Shown here: positions 9,443-19,711 of the stretch, in pieces
How the letters are laid out: each line of letters opens with the position of its first letter
Position numbering within the stretch: the first letter of the stretch is position 1
Assembly: GCA_030949385.1 (NCBI GenBank)
Contig: JAUZSP010000001.1
Coordinates: 1 to 64,000 of the forward strand
Origin: Gammaproteobacteria bacterium
Lineage (GTDB): Bacteria > Pseudomonadota > Gammaproteobacteria > JAUZRS01
Direction: 5' to 3'
Length of the DNA stretch: 64,000 nucleotides
Notes under the pieces: model-generated
What the model was told of the DNA's origin: nothing
Database searches by the model: none
Seen by the model: the letters and a program-made list of their open reading frames with translations, nothing else
Made by a program: the position numbers and the translations under genes

Positions 9443-10154
9443 TACATGGCAGAGTTGGGGGGCTAGTCTGATAGGGCCCGCTCATGCTAGAAGTGGGATT
9501 CAGAATCAGGATTCATGGATTGCACGCAAATATATATGGGGCAATGTAGTGGTAGTGGCTGATGGTCTAGGTAGCAAGCCTCATTCAGGGGTTGGATCAA
9601 AAGCTGTTTGTATGGCAGTTGTCGAAGCCTCAAAAATATACCGAAATAATTCTCAAGAAAAACCAAATGATTTGTTAAGACTCGTACATTCTATTTGGCG
9701 GATAAATATATCGCCATTCTCAGTTTCTGATTGTGCTACTACCTGTTTGTTTGCACTCCAAATAAACGAATTGATCATACTGGGTCGGCTTGGTGATGGA
9801 ATGATCTGCGTTATTGGTAATGAAGATAAAAACAATCGTACTCTATCTGATAATAAACACAGTTCCTTTTCTAATTACACGGATAGCTTAAGACAGAATT
9901 TTGATGACAATCAATGGGAAATTGTCACACTAAACGCTGAGCAGTGTAATGCGATTCTTTTGTGTACAGATGGTATATCAGATGATTTGTTACCTGAAAA
10001 AAAACAAGATTTTTGTAAAAGTTTTATTACAGAGTTTTCTAGGCAACCTACAAAAAAAAGAAATAAGAGCATAAAAAAGATGTTGAATAATTGGCCTGTT
10101 CCGCATCATTCAGATGATAAAACCATAGCCTGTTTGATGAGGGTTACCGAATGA
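9435..10154 (+). CDS. PP2C-type serine/threonine phosphatase of the TerY-P triad
   Basis: About 239 residues from ATG 9435, which is preceded by GAGG at good spacing; an in-frame ATG at 9426 is an alternative. PP2C metal-binding motifs are visible: 'NQDSW' near residue 25, 'VVVADGLGSKPHSG' near 40-53 with the D-G pair, 'LLCTDGISDDL' and C-terminal 'SDDKTIACL'. These Asp residues coordinate the two Mn/Mg ions. It presumably reverses phosphorylation by the kinase encoded next, with the vWA protein as substrate or scaffold. It overlaps the upstream vWA by 8 bp and the kinase by ATGA, implying tight translational coupling. Confidence 0.9.
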   Translation: MHDTWQSWGASLIGPAHARSGIQNQDSWIARKYIWGNVVVVADGLGSKPHSGVGSKAVCMAVVEASKIYRNNSQEKPNDLLRLVHSIWRINISPFSVSDCATTCLFALQINELIILGRLGDGMICVIGNEDKNNRTLSDNKHSSFSNYTDSLRQNFDDNQWEIVTLNAEQCNAILLCTDGISDDLLPEKKQDFCKSFITEFSRQPTKKRNKSIKKMLNNWPVPHHSDDKTIACLMRVTE

Positions 10155-11683
10155 ATCAAGATCAATTTATTGATGAGTATCATTATGTTCACAGACAAGA
10201 TAAAGAACTTGGAAAAGGTGGGCAAGGGGTTGTTTTTCGCACTAAAGACCCTGATTTAGCCATTAAGCTTGTGACAGATGAAGCGGGTAATCCTTTAACT
10301 CAGAATGAACATATAAGAAAGTATTCAGAGCGTTTTGAACGCGTAAAACTACTCCCAATTCCTCAAGATATTAATATATCAACCCCCGTTGCTTTATTAA
10401 AAGAACACGCGGGATACGTTATGCCACTATTAAATGAAATGGTTCCATTTAGTGACTTTTGGCTTGATGGAAAAGTAGCAAAGGAGATTAAGAGAGAAGA
10501 TATTCCTAGCTGGTTATTACCAAAAGGAAATAGCGATGAAGAGATTTCACAGGAAAATGAAGATAAATTAAAACCCTTGAAAGAAATTGTTCACTATCAT
10601 AATACAGGTGGACTAAGACGAAGGCTTCATGTGCTTTACAAATGTGCATCACTATTGGCTCGACTTCATGGTACGGGACTTGTTTATGGTGATATTTCAC
10701 CAAATAATATTTTTATATCAAACGATTCAAGTCATTCTTCCGTCTGGTTGATTGATGCAGACAATATTCGGTTTGAAATAAGCTCAAACAGTGGGATTGT
10801 TTATACGCCTAAGTATGGTGCGCCAGAATTGGTGCAAGAAAAAGACGGAGCTAGACCGATTAGTGATTGTCATGCGTTTGCAGTGGTTGCCTTTTACTTG
10901 CTTGCGTTAATACATCCCTTTATTGGGCAAAAGGTTGATGGTAGTGACGAAGATGATTGGGCTGATGAAGAAAATGATGGGGAGGGTGCTGAAGATAGGG
11001 CCTATGCTGGAATTTTTCCATGGGTTGATGATGAAGAGGATGATTCAAATGCATCAATGAGTGGCTTACCCAGAGTTTTGCTACTCACCCCTAAATTACA
11101 ACAATTGTTTCAACAAACCTTGGGTGCTGGTAGAGGGCAGCCTTGGTTAAGACCTTCCATTTATCATTGGCCTGAAGCGCTTGCTCAAGCAACAGATCTT
11201 ACCGTGCAATGCCCCAATTGTTCCATGAGTTACTACCACAATTATAAAGATGCAGAAATAGAGGTGTTTCAATGTCCTTATTGCAATACACCAAGACCTG
11301 CAATGATTAAAATAGAAAGCTACCCGTGGCAAGGGGATCAAGGTATCCCAAAGGAGCCTATTTGGTCATATACCCATGAGGTACACGATAATTCATTGAT
11401 TACACTTCCAAATAGAGTCCTTACTGAGTTTTCAATGGTAGATAGTGATAAAGCCGAATTAACGATAAAAATAGCTAAAGACCATATTTTATTAAAAAAA
11501 GTTGATAATTCTAGCCTTAATATTTCCATTGCAGTGAATGACTCAAACAGTGGAGACTTTAAGGATCTATATTCTCAAAGTAAGTTAATAATTAAGCCAG
11601 CTAAAGAACTAAATTTTTGGTTGTTTATTAATACTAAAGTCCCTCGTTTAGTCTCTCTGAAAATAGAAAGGGGGATTAAATGA
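10151..11683 (+). CDS. Serine/threonine protein kinase with C-terminal zinc ribbon (TerY-P triad kinase)
   Basis: 510 residues. The kinase domain covers ~1-330: glycine loop 'GKGGQGVVF' from about residue 21, ATP-binding K39 in 'LAIKLV', catalytic loop 'YGDISPNN' with D181 and N186, and 'DAD' in place of DFG. An acidic insert (~residues 277-300) is unusual. A four-cysteine zinc ribbon ('CPNC', 'CPYC') follows near residues 353-380, then a ~110-residue C-terminal domain. The kinase plus zinc-ribbon layout is that of TerY-P triads. It overlaps both neighbours by ATGA. The likely substrates are the vWA protein or other operon products; this is inferred from the triad concept. Confidence 0.9.
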   Translation: MNQDQFIDEYHYVHRQDKELGKGGQGVVFRTKDPDLAIKLVTDEAGNPLTQNEHIRKYSERFERVKLLPIPQDINISTPVALLKEHAGYVMPLLNEMVPFSDFWLDGKVAKEIKREDIPSWLLPKGNSDEEISQENEDKLKPLKEIVHYHNTGGLRRRLHVLYKCASLLARLHGTGLVYGDISPNNIFISNDSSHSSVWLIDADNIRFEISSNSGIVYTPKYGAPELVQEKDGARPISDCHAFAVVAFYLLALIHPFIGQKVDGSDEDDWADEENDGEGAEDRAYAGIFPWVDDEEDDSNASMSGLPRVLLLTPKLQQLFQQTLGAGRGQPWLRPSIYHWPEALAQATDLTVQCPNCSMSYYHNYKDAEIEVFQCPYCNTPRPAMIKIESYPWQGDQGIPKEPIWSYTHEVHDNSLITLPNRVLTEFSMVDSDKAELTIKIAKDHILLKKVDNSSLNISIAVNDSNSGDFKDLYSQSKLIIKPAKELNFWLFINTKVPRLVSLKIERGIK

Positions 11684-14600
11684 AACTCAAAGATATTCAA
11701 GCTGAGATTAAATTTGATCTTTGGGTGAAGCCTTTTTCAGATAAGCTCATAGAAGAAGGTATAGGTCAGATTAGCCACACAAGAAATAGAAATACTTATA
11801 ACCTATTTATAAATAAAACCTTGTGTAAGGTATCACTAAGAGACAGTCGTTGTTCCATAGATTTGGACTTTCACTTGAAACGAGGCTGTGCAAACCTAGT
11901 TGAGGTTACTCAAATAACAAAAGATGGTAGTGCCCAGATAGTCATTGTTTTTTTCAATGGTGCGATTGTTGAAATGGATGCTGTCGAAATTGGTATTGAT
12001 GATCATATTGAAACTACGGTAAAAGAAAGTGGCGTTCGTTTTAAGGACATTGAAGCGCTTGGAAAACACCTCACTCAGATATTTTTAATAAAAAGTAATG
12101 GTGATGAGTTCTTTCTTATGCTTTCAGGAAAATCAGCAGATAATGATTTTGACTTCAGCGAAGATGACGATGTCATTATTGAAGAAAAACACCGAGCTTT
12201 TTCACTTTATGGTGAAAGAATTAGAATCCCTGTTGAAAAAAAATTATTATCTCGTATTGATGAAATATTTCATGCTACGAAAATAATATTTAAAGATAAA
12301 CAGCAAGCTAATGGGGCACTTCGTTTAGTCAGAGGAAAATTAACATTCAGTTCTTTACCAGAACGCATAAAAGCAATAGCTTCGGGGGTAATAAGTCAAC
12401 TAACAAAAGAGAAAGGGAGTTATTTAAAACAATGGGATAAATATGGAGCTGTTGAAGGTGACTTGTTACTTAACAAAGCAAAATATGTTGGAAAAATAGC
12501 TTATAGCCGTACTGAAAAAACAAATAAAGGTGTCAAGTTTTTTATTGGAAATGGTATTGAAGACCAGATAAAACATTTATCTGAAGATGATGCTTTAGAA
12601 ATAACCCAAGAAGAACCTACTTATCTAAAAGATTTAGGATTAAGCTGGGATGATTACAGTAAACATCTAGAAGAAGAATTTAATAATAATAAAAAACACA
12701 AAATAGTATTTGCGCCGATAACAAAACTATCTACAGATAGTATTGAGTTAAAATTAGACGTTATACCTAAAAATGAAGATGACAATCTGTTTCTTATGCT
12801 TTCTATTAATGGTGATAAAATACAAATAGAAAGAAGAATGAAAGCACGCTCAGCTGTCCTTGAAGGTAGAAGTGCAAACCCATTATTAGGGTTAATAATA
12901 GAAGAAAATGGCGAACTGCCTGAAGTACAAAGAACAACCAAATTTAAACCCTTAACACCTTTTGTAAAAAATAAAATATTCGAATATGACCCAACGCCAA
13001 AACAAAGAGAAGCGATTGATATAGCACTAAATACCCCTGATATTGCCCTGATTCAAGGGCCGCCAGGTACAGGTAAAACAACGGTAGTGACTGCAATATT
13101 AGAACGTTTGAATGAAGAATTTGATAAAACAAATTCCATACGGGGGCAAATACTTGTTTCAGGATATCAGCATGATGCCGTTGAAAATATAGTATCGAGG
13201 CTCAGTGTTAATGCGTTACCTGCGGTTAAGTTTGGTACAAGATCAACGGGTTCAGAGTTCACAGAAGATGCGGTCACAAAAAAGCTGTATCAATGGTGTC
13301 AGGATATTGCTGATAAGATACGAAATAAGAACCCTCAAATTGCCAAATCAGAAGAGCAGCGACAATTATCTGAACTATTTCGACTCTATGCTATATCACC
13401 CTCCCAAAGTAATACAACTAGCTTACTCTGTGGGATATTAAATCTTCCAAGAGATACGGTAACTAAATCATCAATTGTTGAAGCACAAGAAATCTTAAAC
13501 TCACTTAAAACAATTACGTCACAAGTTGATCATCGCGATATTCGATTAATTCGTGCATTAAGAGTTAGTGAGCAAGGTTTTAAAGACGATGGTGCATCAT
13601 CTGCTTTGAACCTACTCTTTTCTTATGAGCAAGGAGGAAGAAAATTTGAAAAGGAGCAACAAAAACTGCTTGATCAAGCATCACATTGGCAAGAAGAAAA
13701 ACCGTTATCTTTTTTGTTTGAGCTTAAAAAATTAAAGAGAGAGTTATTACAGAAGTACTTACCGTCACCTGAATATAAAGTTCAGAAACCACGCGAAGAC
13801 ATTCTAGCATTGGTAGAAAAAGTATCGATAGAACTGAAAAAATCATTATCTTTTGAAAATAAAAGAGATGCTGTTCTTGCTGAATTTTTGCATGAATTAG
13901 AAGACAACCCCGATGGTGTTAGAGAAGCTGTGGAGGACTACAACTTCGTGTTTGCTGCAACCACGCAACAATCTGAAGGCTCTGCAATAAGACGTGCTAA
14001 AAAAAAATACAAGCAAGATGAGTTTGTGAGGTATGACACGGTTGTTGTTGATGAAGCAGCACGAGTGAGCCCTAGAGATCTACTTATTCCTATGTCTCAG
14101 GCAGAAAAACGGATTATCTTGGTGGGAGATCATCGTCAATTACCGCATTTAATTGATGATGAGGTTGCTAGTGCATTAGAAAATAGTGATGCAAAAGAAG
14201 GAGTAGAAACTGATTTTGTGAAGAAAAGTATGTTTGAATATTTATTTAAACGTCTCAAAAAGCTTGAACAAAAGGATCGTATTAAACGTACCGTTACGCT
14301 AGATTCTCAATATCGTACACATCCTCTACTAGGTGAGTTTGCCAGCCAAAACTTTTATGATCAATATGGTGAGGCTTACCGTTCACCTTTACCAGCAGAA
14401 CTCTTCGAACAGTCATTGAATGGCATAACCAATAAGGCAGCGATATGGCTTGATGTAAAAAATGAAAAAGGTAGAGAAGAAAAAAAAGGGTTTAGTCGCA
14501 AACGAACGGCGGAGGCAAGTGCTATTGCTCGACAATTATCTGAATGGATTAAATCTGATGAAGGGAAAACGCTTTCCTTTGGTGTCATTAGCTTTTATAA

Positions 14601-15030
14601 GGCACAAGTTTATGAGGTTTTTAACGCACTAAAACAATTTGAAGTCACAGAAGAAGCACAAGATAGATCTTGGCAGATCAAAGATGAATATCGCTTCTTA
14701 GAAAATGGAGAAGAGAGACTACGCCTAGGTACTGTGGATTCTTTTCAGGGTATGGAATTTGATATTGTTTTCTTGTCAGTAGTAAGAACACAAGATTTAC
14801 AACGACTAACATCTTGGATCAGTAAAGAAGAAGATTATCAAAGGATAAAACAAGGTGTGTTTGGTCATCTGATGTCTGAAAACCGTTTATGTGTAAGCAT
14901 GAGCCGTCAGAAGAAAGCATTGATTGTGGCGGGAGATAGTAACTTATTCACTTCACAGATTGCGATAGATGCTGTCCCCGCTTTAAAGAATTATTTTAAT
15001 CTCTGTCAATCTGATGGGGTGATTTTATGA
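11680..15030 (+). CDS. Upf1/Dna2-like superfamily 1 DNA/RNA helicase
   Basis: 1,116 residues. The N-terminal ~430 residues are unrecognised. The helicase core has motif I 'GPPGTGKTT' from G460, motif II 'DEAA' at D791-E792, motif III 'LVGDHRQLPHL', motif IV region 'DSQYRTHP', motif V 'GTVDSFQGMEFD' and motif VI 'LCVSMSRQKKAL'. This is the AAA_11/AAA_12 pattern of Upf1-like SF1B enzymes, which translocate 5'-3' on single strands. Roughly 300 residues separate motifs I and II. Such helicases recur in defence loci with nucleases. It has ATGA overlaps on both sides. A 9-A run in this gene (near 14000) leaves the frame intact, unlike the interrupted neighbours. Confidence 0.93.
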   Translation: MKLKDIQAEIKFDLWVKPFSDKLIEEGIGQISHTRNRNTYNLFINKTLCKVSLRDSRCSIDLDFHLKRGCANLVEVTQITKDGSAQIVIVFFNGAIVEMDAVEIGIDDHIETTVKESGVRFKDIEALGKHLTQIFLIKSNGDEFFLMLSGKSADNDFDFSEDDDVIIEEKHRAFSLYGERIRIPVEKKLLSRIDEIFHATKIIFKDKQQANGALRLVRGKLTFSSLPERIKAIASGVISQLTKEKGSYLKQWDKYGAVEGDLLLNKAKYVGKIAYSRTEKTNKGVKFFIGNGIEDQIKHLSEDDALEITQEEPTYLKDLGLSWDDYSKHLEEEFNNNKKHKIVFAPITKLSTDSIELKLDVIPKNEDDNLFLMLSINGDKIQIERRMKARSAVLEGRSANPLLGLIIEENGELPEVQRTTKFKPLTPFVKNKIFEYDPTPKQREAIDIALNTPDIALIQGPPGTGKTTVVTAILERLNEEFDKTNSIRGQILVSGYQHDAVENIVSRLSVNALPAVKFGTRSTGSEFTEDAVTKKLYQWCQDIADKIRNKNPQIAKSEEQRQLSELFRLYAISPSQSNTTSLLCGILNLPRDTVTKSSIVEAQEILNSLKTITSQVDHRDIRLIRALRVSEQGFKDDGASSALNLLFSYEQGGRKFEKEQQKLLDQASHWQEEKPLSFLFELKKLKRELLQKYLPSPEYKVQKPREDILALVEKVSIELKKSLSFENKRDAVLAEFLHELEDNPDGVREAVEDYNFVFAATTQQSEGSAIRRAKKKYKQDEFVRYDTVVVDEAARVSPRDLLIPMSQAEKRIILVGDHRQLPHLIDDEVASALENSDAKEGVETDFVKKSMFEYLFKRLKKLEQKDRIKRTVTLDSQYRTHPLLGEFASQNFYDQYGEAYRSPLPAELFEQSLNGITNKAAIWLDVKNEKGREEKKGFSRKRTAEASAIARQLSEWIKSDEGKTLSFGVISFYKAQVYEVFNALKQFEVTEEAQDRSWQIKDEYRFLENGEERLRLGTVDSFQGMEFDIVFLSVVRTQDLQRLTSWISKEEDYQRIKQGVFGHLMSENRLCVSMSRQKKALIVAGDSNLFTSQIAIDAVPALKNYFNLCQSDGVIL

Positions 15031-17147
15031 GCCAACACACCAAAAACACACGCCCTAAAATACTGAGCATCCCTCAATCACTAAGTGGGATAGATATTGC
15101 CGTAAAAAAGGATATTTTATGGCCATGCCATGCTTATAGTATTTCAATACCTCAAAAGAAAAAAAGTAAACTTAATATCTTTGAAGAAACCGTGTTAAAA
15201 ATGATAGCGGTTGAATCAGGGGATAGTGAAAAGCTAGCATCACTATTATGTATTGAAAAAGAATTAGTATCTTTTATTCAAAATCGCTTAGTGCAATTAG
15301 ATCTTTTAACAGATAGGTTTGATCTAACGAAGACAGGAACAGAACTAATTACTATTTGGCAGAATAAAACAGAAGATGACTTAGAATATATTTCAGCTAC
15401 TGTATTTATGGATTTATTGTCTGGTCAAACATTATCTTATCTACATATTGGTGAATTAGCCTTTCAATCGATAAAGATAATAGCAAAAGACAAAACAACT
15501 TTTGAAAAAGGTAGTTCAGGAACATCCTATGATATTTCGGCCACAAAAATTGGCCCTTTAAAAGGCGCTTGTTGGAATTCTAAGCCGACAGCTAATGATA
15601 TTGTAAAAGTATCAAGAGAATATAAAAAACGCTATACGCAATATGCACTTCTTAATCCACAGAGTGAACAAGATCAACCACCTTCGATTCCAAAAGCGGA
15701 GGCAATATCAATACAAGATTCTCCTGAGTTAGTGTATCTGCATTGCCAACTGATAATGCAGAAAGGAAATTCTGATGATCTATTAATAACAGATGGTTTT
15801 GGTTTTGGTTTTTCTGATAGTTTTTCCAATTATCTACAGAAACAGGACTGGAACTGGATTACAAATTTCAAACGAAAAGCAATGATAGCTGTAAGCGGTA
15901 AAGATAAAAAACACGCTAGTCAAAACACTAGAAACAAATCATTTATATATCCTGATATCAGTAAATGTTTGAATAGGTGTAAGAAATCACTCGATGAAAT
16001 TCAAAATACCGAGAATAATTCTGATGGAGAAAAAAACAAAGAAAGAGAGACTGAAAATACTATTAAGAACCTGTATGTCGCCTTAGAATATTGTTTTCGA
16101 CAAGTTGTTGTCAATCACCCAGTACCTGAGTGGCAAAGTATTCTTTCAAGCCAAGATTACAAAGAAAATGAGAATTTACTCCATCAATTTGCCGAAAAAA
16201 TTGGCCTTATAGTAACGCATAAAGAAAAACCTATTCTACAAGTAAAGGCAGGGGCAATTAAGCAAATTGAGTATGGAAAGACGGAATTACAACCCTTATT
16301 AGCACTTGCTATTACGGGTGCAAGTAATCAGTCGGATCACCCATTTAACCATCTTGCCAAACAGTATCCATTAGCACTCAAACTATTCCTTGAATTAAAA
16401 AGATTAAGAGATCCTATCGCACACGGTAAATCTGATGAGGTGGCTATTGAATATAAGGAATTAAAAATAAATTTTGAAACTATTTCAGACATAATTTTGA
16501 CTCTATTGCCTGATATCAAGGGTGACTATGACAGTTTTATGAATGAATCATACACTGTAAGTAATGAAATAGATCAGGACAGGTTGAAAGCAGTCATTTT
16601 ACTTGAAAAGAATTTTACGTTTCCTACGGTAAGTAATATGGAGAAAAACCTTAAAGAGCAGTTGTTAAGAATAGAGATGTATCTCTCAGGTTTTTCAGAT
16701 AATAATAAAAATCAAATAATAGAGGGTCTGGCATCCTCAATGCAATTACTGCTAGGAGAAATAACGCAAAGGTATAGAGAATATATTCAATCTGATGAGC
16801 CTGATAACTATAGGGATCAAGCATTTTATAGAGCGGTTCAATATGGAATGATAAAAAATATAAGTGCTATTCCAGAATCACTATCAACAGTTCAAAAGGA
16901 TAGGCTAGCAAGAGCTATTCAAGGCAGCCAAAGAGAATCACTAGGGGCAAACTTTATTGCGTTTTTATTTCTTCTGCCTGATGACGATTTCACAACCCTA
17001 GATGAAAAAACAAAACTAATAGAAACAGTAGATCAACTGATTACTCTGCGAGGTCACGGTAATCATGAAGTTGATATACCACTAAAGGATTTAACAGAGA
17101 TGAAAGAGACTGTTTTTACCATCATTAAACGTTTACTGGAGATTTAA
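15027..17147 (+). CDS. Large uncharacterised protein with winged-helix-like N-terminus and two HEPN-like RxxxxH motifs
   Basis: 706 residues, no named family recognised. Residues ~45-115 ('FEETVLKMIAVESGDSEKL', then a short helical stretch) look like a winged-helix or degradation-type domain. The C-terminal two-thirds are helical and contain two R-x4-H motifs: 'RDPIAH' at R461-H466, which fits the HEPN R-[ND]-x3-H form, and 'RGHGNH' at R675-H680. HEPN domains are RNases common in CARF-gated and other abortive defence systems. Each motif is preceded by hydrophobic helix-like sequence. The gene overlaps the helicase (ATGA) and is one base from the McrB-like gene. The RNase idea is an inference from short motifs. 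Confidence 0.55.
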   Translation: MSQHTKNTRPKILSIPQSLSGIDIAVKKDILWPCHAYSISIPQKKKSKLNIFEETVLKMIAVESGDSEKLASLLCIEKELVSFIQNRLVQLDLLTDRFDLTKTGTELITIWQNKTEDDLEYISATVFMDLLSGQTLSYLHIGELAFQSIKIIAKDKTTFEKGSSGTSYDISATKIGPLKGACWNSKPTANDIVKVSREYKKRYTQYALLNPQSEQDQPPSIPKAEAISIQDSPELVYLHCQLIMQKGNSDDLLITDGFGFGFSDSFSNYLQKQDWNWITNFKRKAMIAVSGKDKKHASQNTRNKSFIYPDISKCLNRCKKSLDEIQNTENNSDGEKNKERETENTIKNLYVALEYCFRQVVVNHPVPEWQSILSSQDYKENENLLHQFAEKIGLIVTHKEKPILQVKAGAIKQIEYGKTELQPLLALAITGASNQSDHPFNHLAKQYPLALKLFLELKRLRDPIAHGKSDEVAIEYKELKINFETISDIILTLLPDIKGDYDSFMNESYTVSNEIDQDRLKAVILLEKNFTFPTVSNMEKNLKEQLLRIEMYLSGFSDNNKNQIIEGLASSMQLLLGEITQRYREYIQSDEPDNYRDQAFYRAVQYGMIKNISAIPESLSTVQKDRLARAIQGSQRESLGANFIAFLFLLPDDDFTTLDEKTKLIETVDQLITLRGHGNHEVDIPLKDLTEMKETVFTIIKRLLEI

Positions 17148-17148
17148 A

Positions 17149-19559
17149 ATGGAGAAAGAACCTGAAAACGATATCATTGATAAAAAAGGGTGTGAGGAAC
17201 AATTAATAGCACTAAAAACTATGATATCTAAAAAGGAAAGTGACTTGAGTCAACGAGAAGAAACACTACAAAATAAGGAGCTTGATCTAAGCAAGCGTGA
17301 GATTGATGCACAAAATAATTTTCCTAAATTATTTGAAAATAAATTTTCAGAGTCTATAGAACAATTAAAGAATCGTGGAAATAGTTATACATCTGAATGG
17401 AAAAATTTAGAAGCCGAAAAACACAAGCTATGTGATAGAGAACGTGAGATTCAAAAAGATGAAATTGAACGTGATCAGGGATATGCGGATAAGAAATCAC
17501 AATTAAAAAAAGAACTTATATCTTTAAAAGAAAAACATCAGAAAGAACTAGTTGATGAGCTAGAAAATGAACGAGAAAGGCGACTTGAAGAAATTAACAG
17601 GGAAGTAAAATCTATTAGAGGTAGTCTAGAACAGAATAAAGAAGAGCTAGATACACGACAGATGGAGTTAAAAACTCAAGAAGATACCCTAAATTTCAAT
17701 GAACGACAAATTAACGCTCAACAGTCTTCTCTTCAAGAAAGAATGCAATGTATAGATAAGGAAGTTAATAAGAAGATAGAAGCAAGACAACAATCTTTTG
17801 AGGTTGAAAAACAAAGCTTAGAAGTTGAAATAAATCGTTTGCGAAACTCTATATCAAGTAGCTCTGATCTCATTGGGAGCTTTGAAGAATTAAAACGAAA
17901 ACTTGGGAATGAAGCACCAGAAGCTGTTTTGTTAAAGCTAAAAACGCATGAAGAAACAATAAAAAATTTAGAACAAGAGTTAATTGATAGACCAACGAAA
18001 GAAATGCAATTAGAGTTTGATCGACTCAATCAGGAAAAAGAACAATTGGATGATGCCTGTAATAGGTTATCCGATGAAAATGTTGAATTAAAAGAAATCG
18101 AAAATACGAAAGAACAACTAGAATTAGAACATACAAGACTATCGAACAAGAACAAGACACTTGTCCAGCTGCATGATTCTATTGGAGCAGATAATAATCG
18201 GCTACACGATGAACTCAAACGTCTACAAGCTTCCTATGAAAGAGAAGCAGACAGAGATGCCAGAATTCGAGATATAGAAACCCCTTATATAATTGATTTA
18301 CCTAGGATTAACTCTAAACAAGATATAAGTGAAATTGAGTGGTTAGATAGCATTAACAATTCGTTTGAAGAGTATGGCTTTAAGTTTCCTAGAAGAATAT
18401 TATACGCTTTTCATACTGCCCTAAAAACATCGGAGTGGTCACCATTGACTGTATTAGCAGGAGTGAGTGGAACAGGTAAATCAGAGCTACCAAGACTGTA
18501 CTCACATTTTGGTGGTATTAATTTTTTGAGCTTATCTGTTCAACCAAACTGGGATAGCCAAGAATCTATGCTTGGTTTTTTCAACTCAATTGATAATAAG
18601 TTTGATGCTCAGCCTGTACTAAGGTTGCTGACTCAAAGTCAAAATGGTTCGAAAATAAAACGGATAAAAAATAATAAGAAAAAAGCTGAAGAAGATCAGA
18701 AAATTGAATATATAGAGGAAGATTACCCTGGCTTAAAAGATTCGGTAAGTATAATCCTCATGGATGAAATGAACTTAGCTCATGTAGAACTCTACTTTGC
18801 TGAGTTTCTCAGTAAACTTGAACTGCGACGTGGTACAAGAGGAGATAATATTCCTACTCTGGATATAAAGCTTGGTGCTGGTATTAAGCCCTACAAACTT
18901 CCTTTAGGTCGAAATGTACTCTGGGCTGGAACAATGAATCAGGATGAAACTACTAAATCACTATCTGATAAAGTGCTAGATCGTGGAATCGTGATTAATT
19001 TCCCACGACCTACAAGTTTTGAACGTCGAAAAAAAACTCAAGCCTCTGGGCAACCAAGAGTCTTTACTGTCAAGGGGAACATGGGAAGGCTGGTGGAAAA
19101 AAGAAACTACATTTGAGGATAATGACCTACTCCCATTTAAAGAATTTGTTGAAGAAATGAATGACTCTTTGGCTAAAGTAGGCAAAGCATTGGGACACCG
19201 GGTATGGCAATCAATTGAATATTACATGGCAAATTACCCTGATGTTATTCAAGCCCAAGAAGCCAAAGATGATGCTGGGCTAAAAAAGGCAATGAAAACT
19301 GCATTTGAAGACCAGCTGGTTCAAAAAAGTGATGCCTAAGCTTAGAGGCATTGAAACACGGGGTAAATCTAAAGCTGATTGTTTAGACCCGATTAGGATC
19401 CAATTAGAAGCTGGAGGGTACAATATTGTTGATGATTTTGAACATGCATGTGAGTTTGGTTATGGGCAGTTTATTTGGAGTAGTGCGAATTATCTAAATA
19501 TTGAAAATTCTTCTGATGCTGACCAAAACCATGAGTCAACCAACCTCTCCGAAGAATAA
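17149..19559 (+). CDS. Coiled-coil McrB-like AAA+ NTPase (frameshifted near C-terminus)
   Basis: The first frame runs 17149-19116 and continues in two further +1 frames to 19559. Dropping one A from each of the runs 19029-19036 and 19323-19328 restores a ~800-residue protein. Residues ~20-400 are a long charged coiled coil. The AAA+ domain has Walker A 'GVSGTGKSE' (438-446), Walker B 'IILMDEMNLAHVELYFAEF' and 'NVLWAGTMNQDE', typical of McrB-type GTPases and the wider MoxR-like group. McrB motors feed nuclease partners; the partner here is likely the DUF2357-like protein downstream. The coiled coil takes the place of the usual McrB modified-base reader, suggesting a different sensor. The true C-terminus may extend to 19711. 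Confidence 0.8.
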
Positions 19560-19582
19560 AATACTATTCCAAAAATAATTAA

Positions 19583-19711
19583 GGATTATGCAGAAGAGGA
19601 GGAAAAAAATTATGGGAAATTACGTTAAAAGAGATTAAAGAAGTAATGGACTGTAGTGCAAAAGAAGCTAAAGAAATAAAACAACGGTTGAATCAAACAA
19701 AAAATGACTAA
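19583..19711 (+). other. Short open frame, possible C-terminal tail of the McrB-like protein
   Basis: Between the stop at 19559 and the next gene an open frame encodes a Lys/Glu-rich helical stretch ('LWEITLKEIKEVMDCSAKEA' onward) and ends with TAA at 19709-19711, overlapping the next start (ATG 19704). That overlap mirrors the tight coupling elsewhere in the operon and hints that the upstream protein once ended here. Another shift near the A-run at 19603-19609 and loss of the TAA at 19557 would be needed. It could equally be a chance open frame. Confidence 0.3.
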
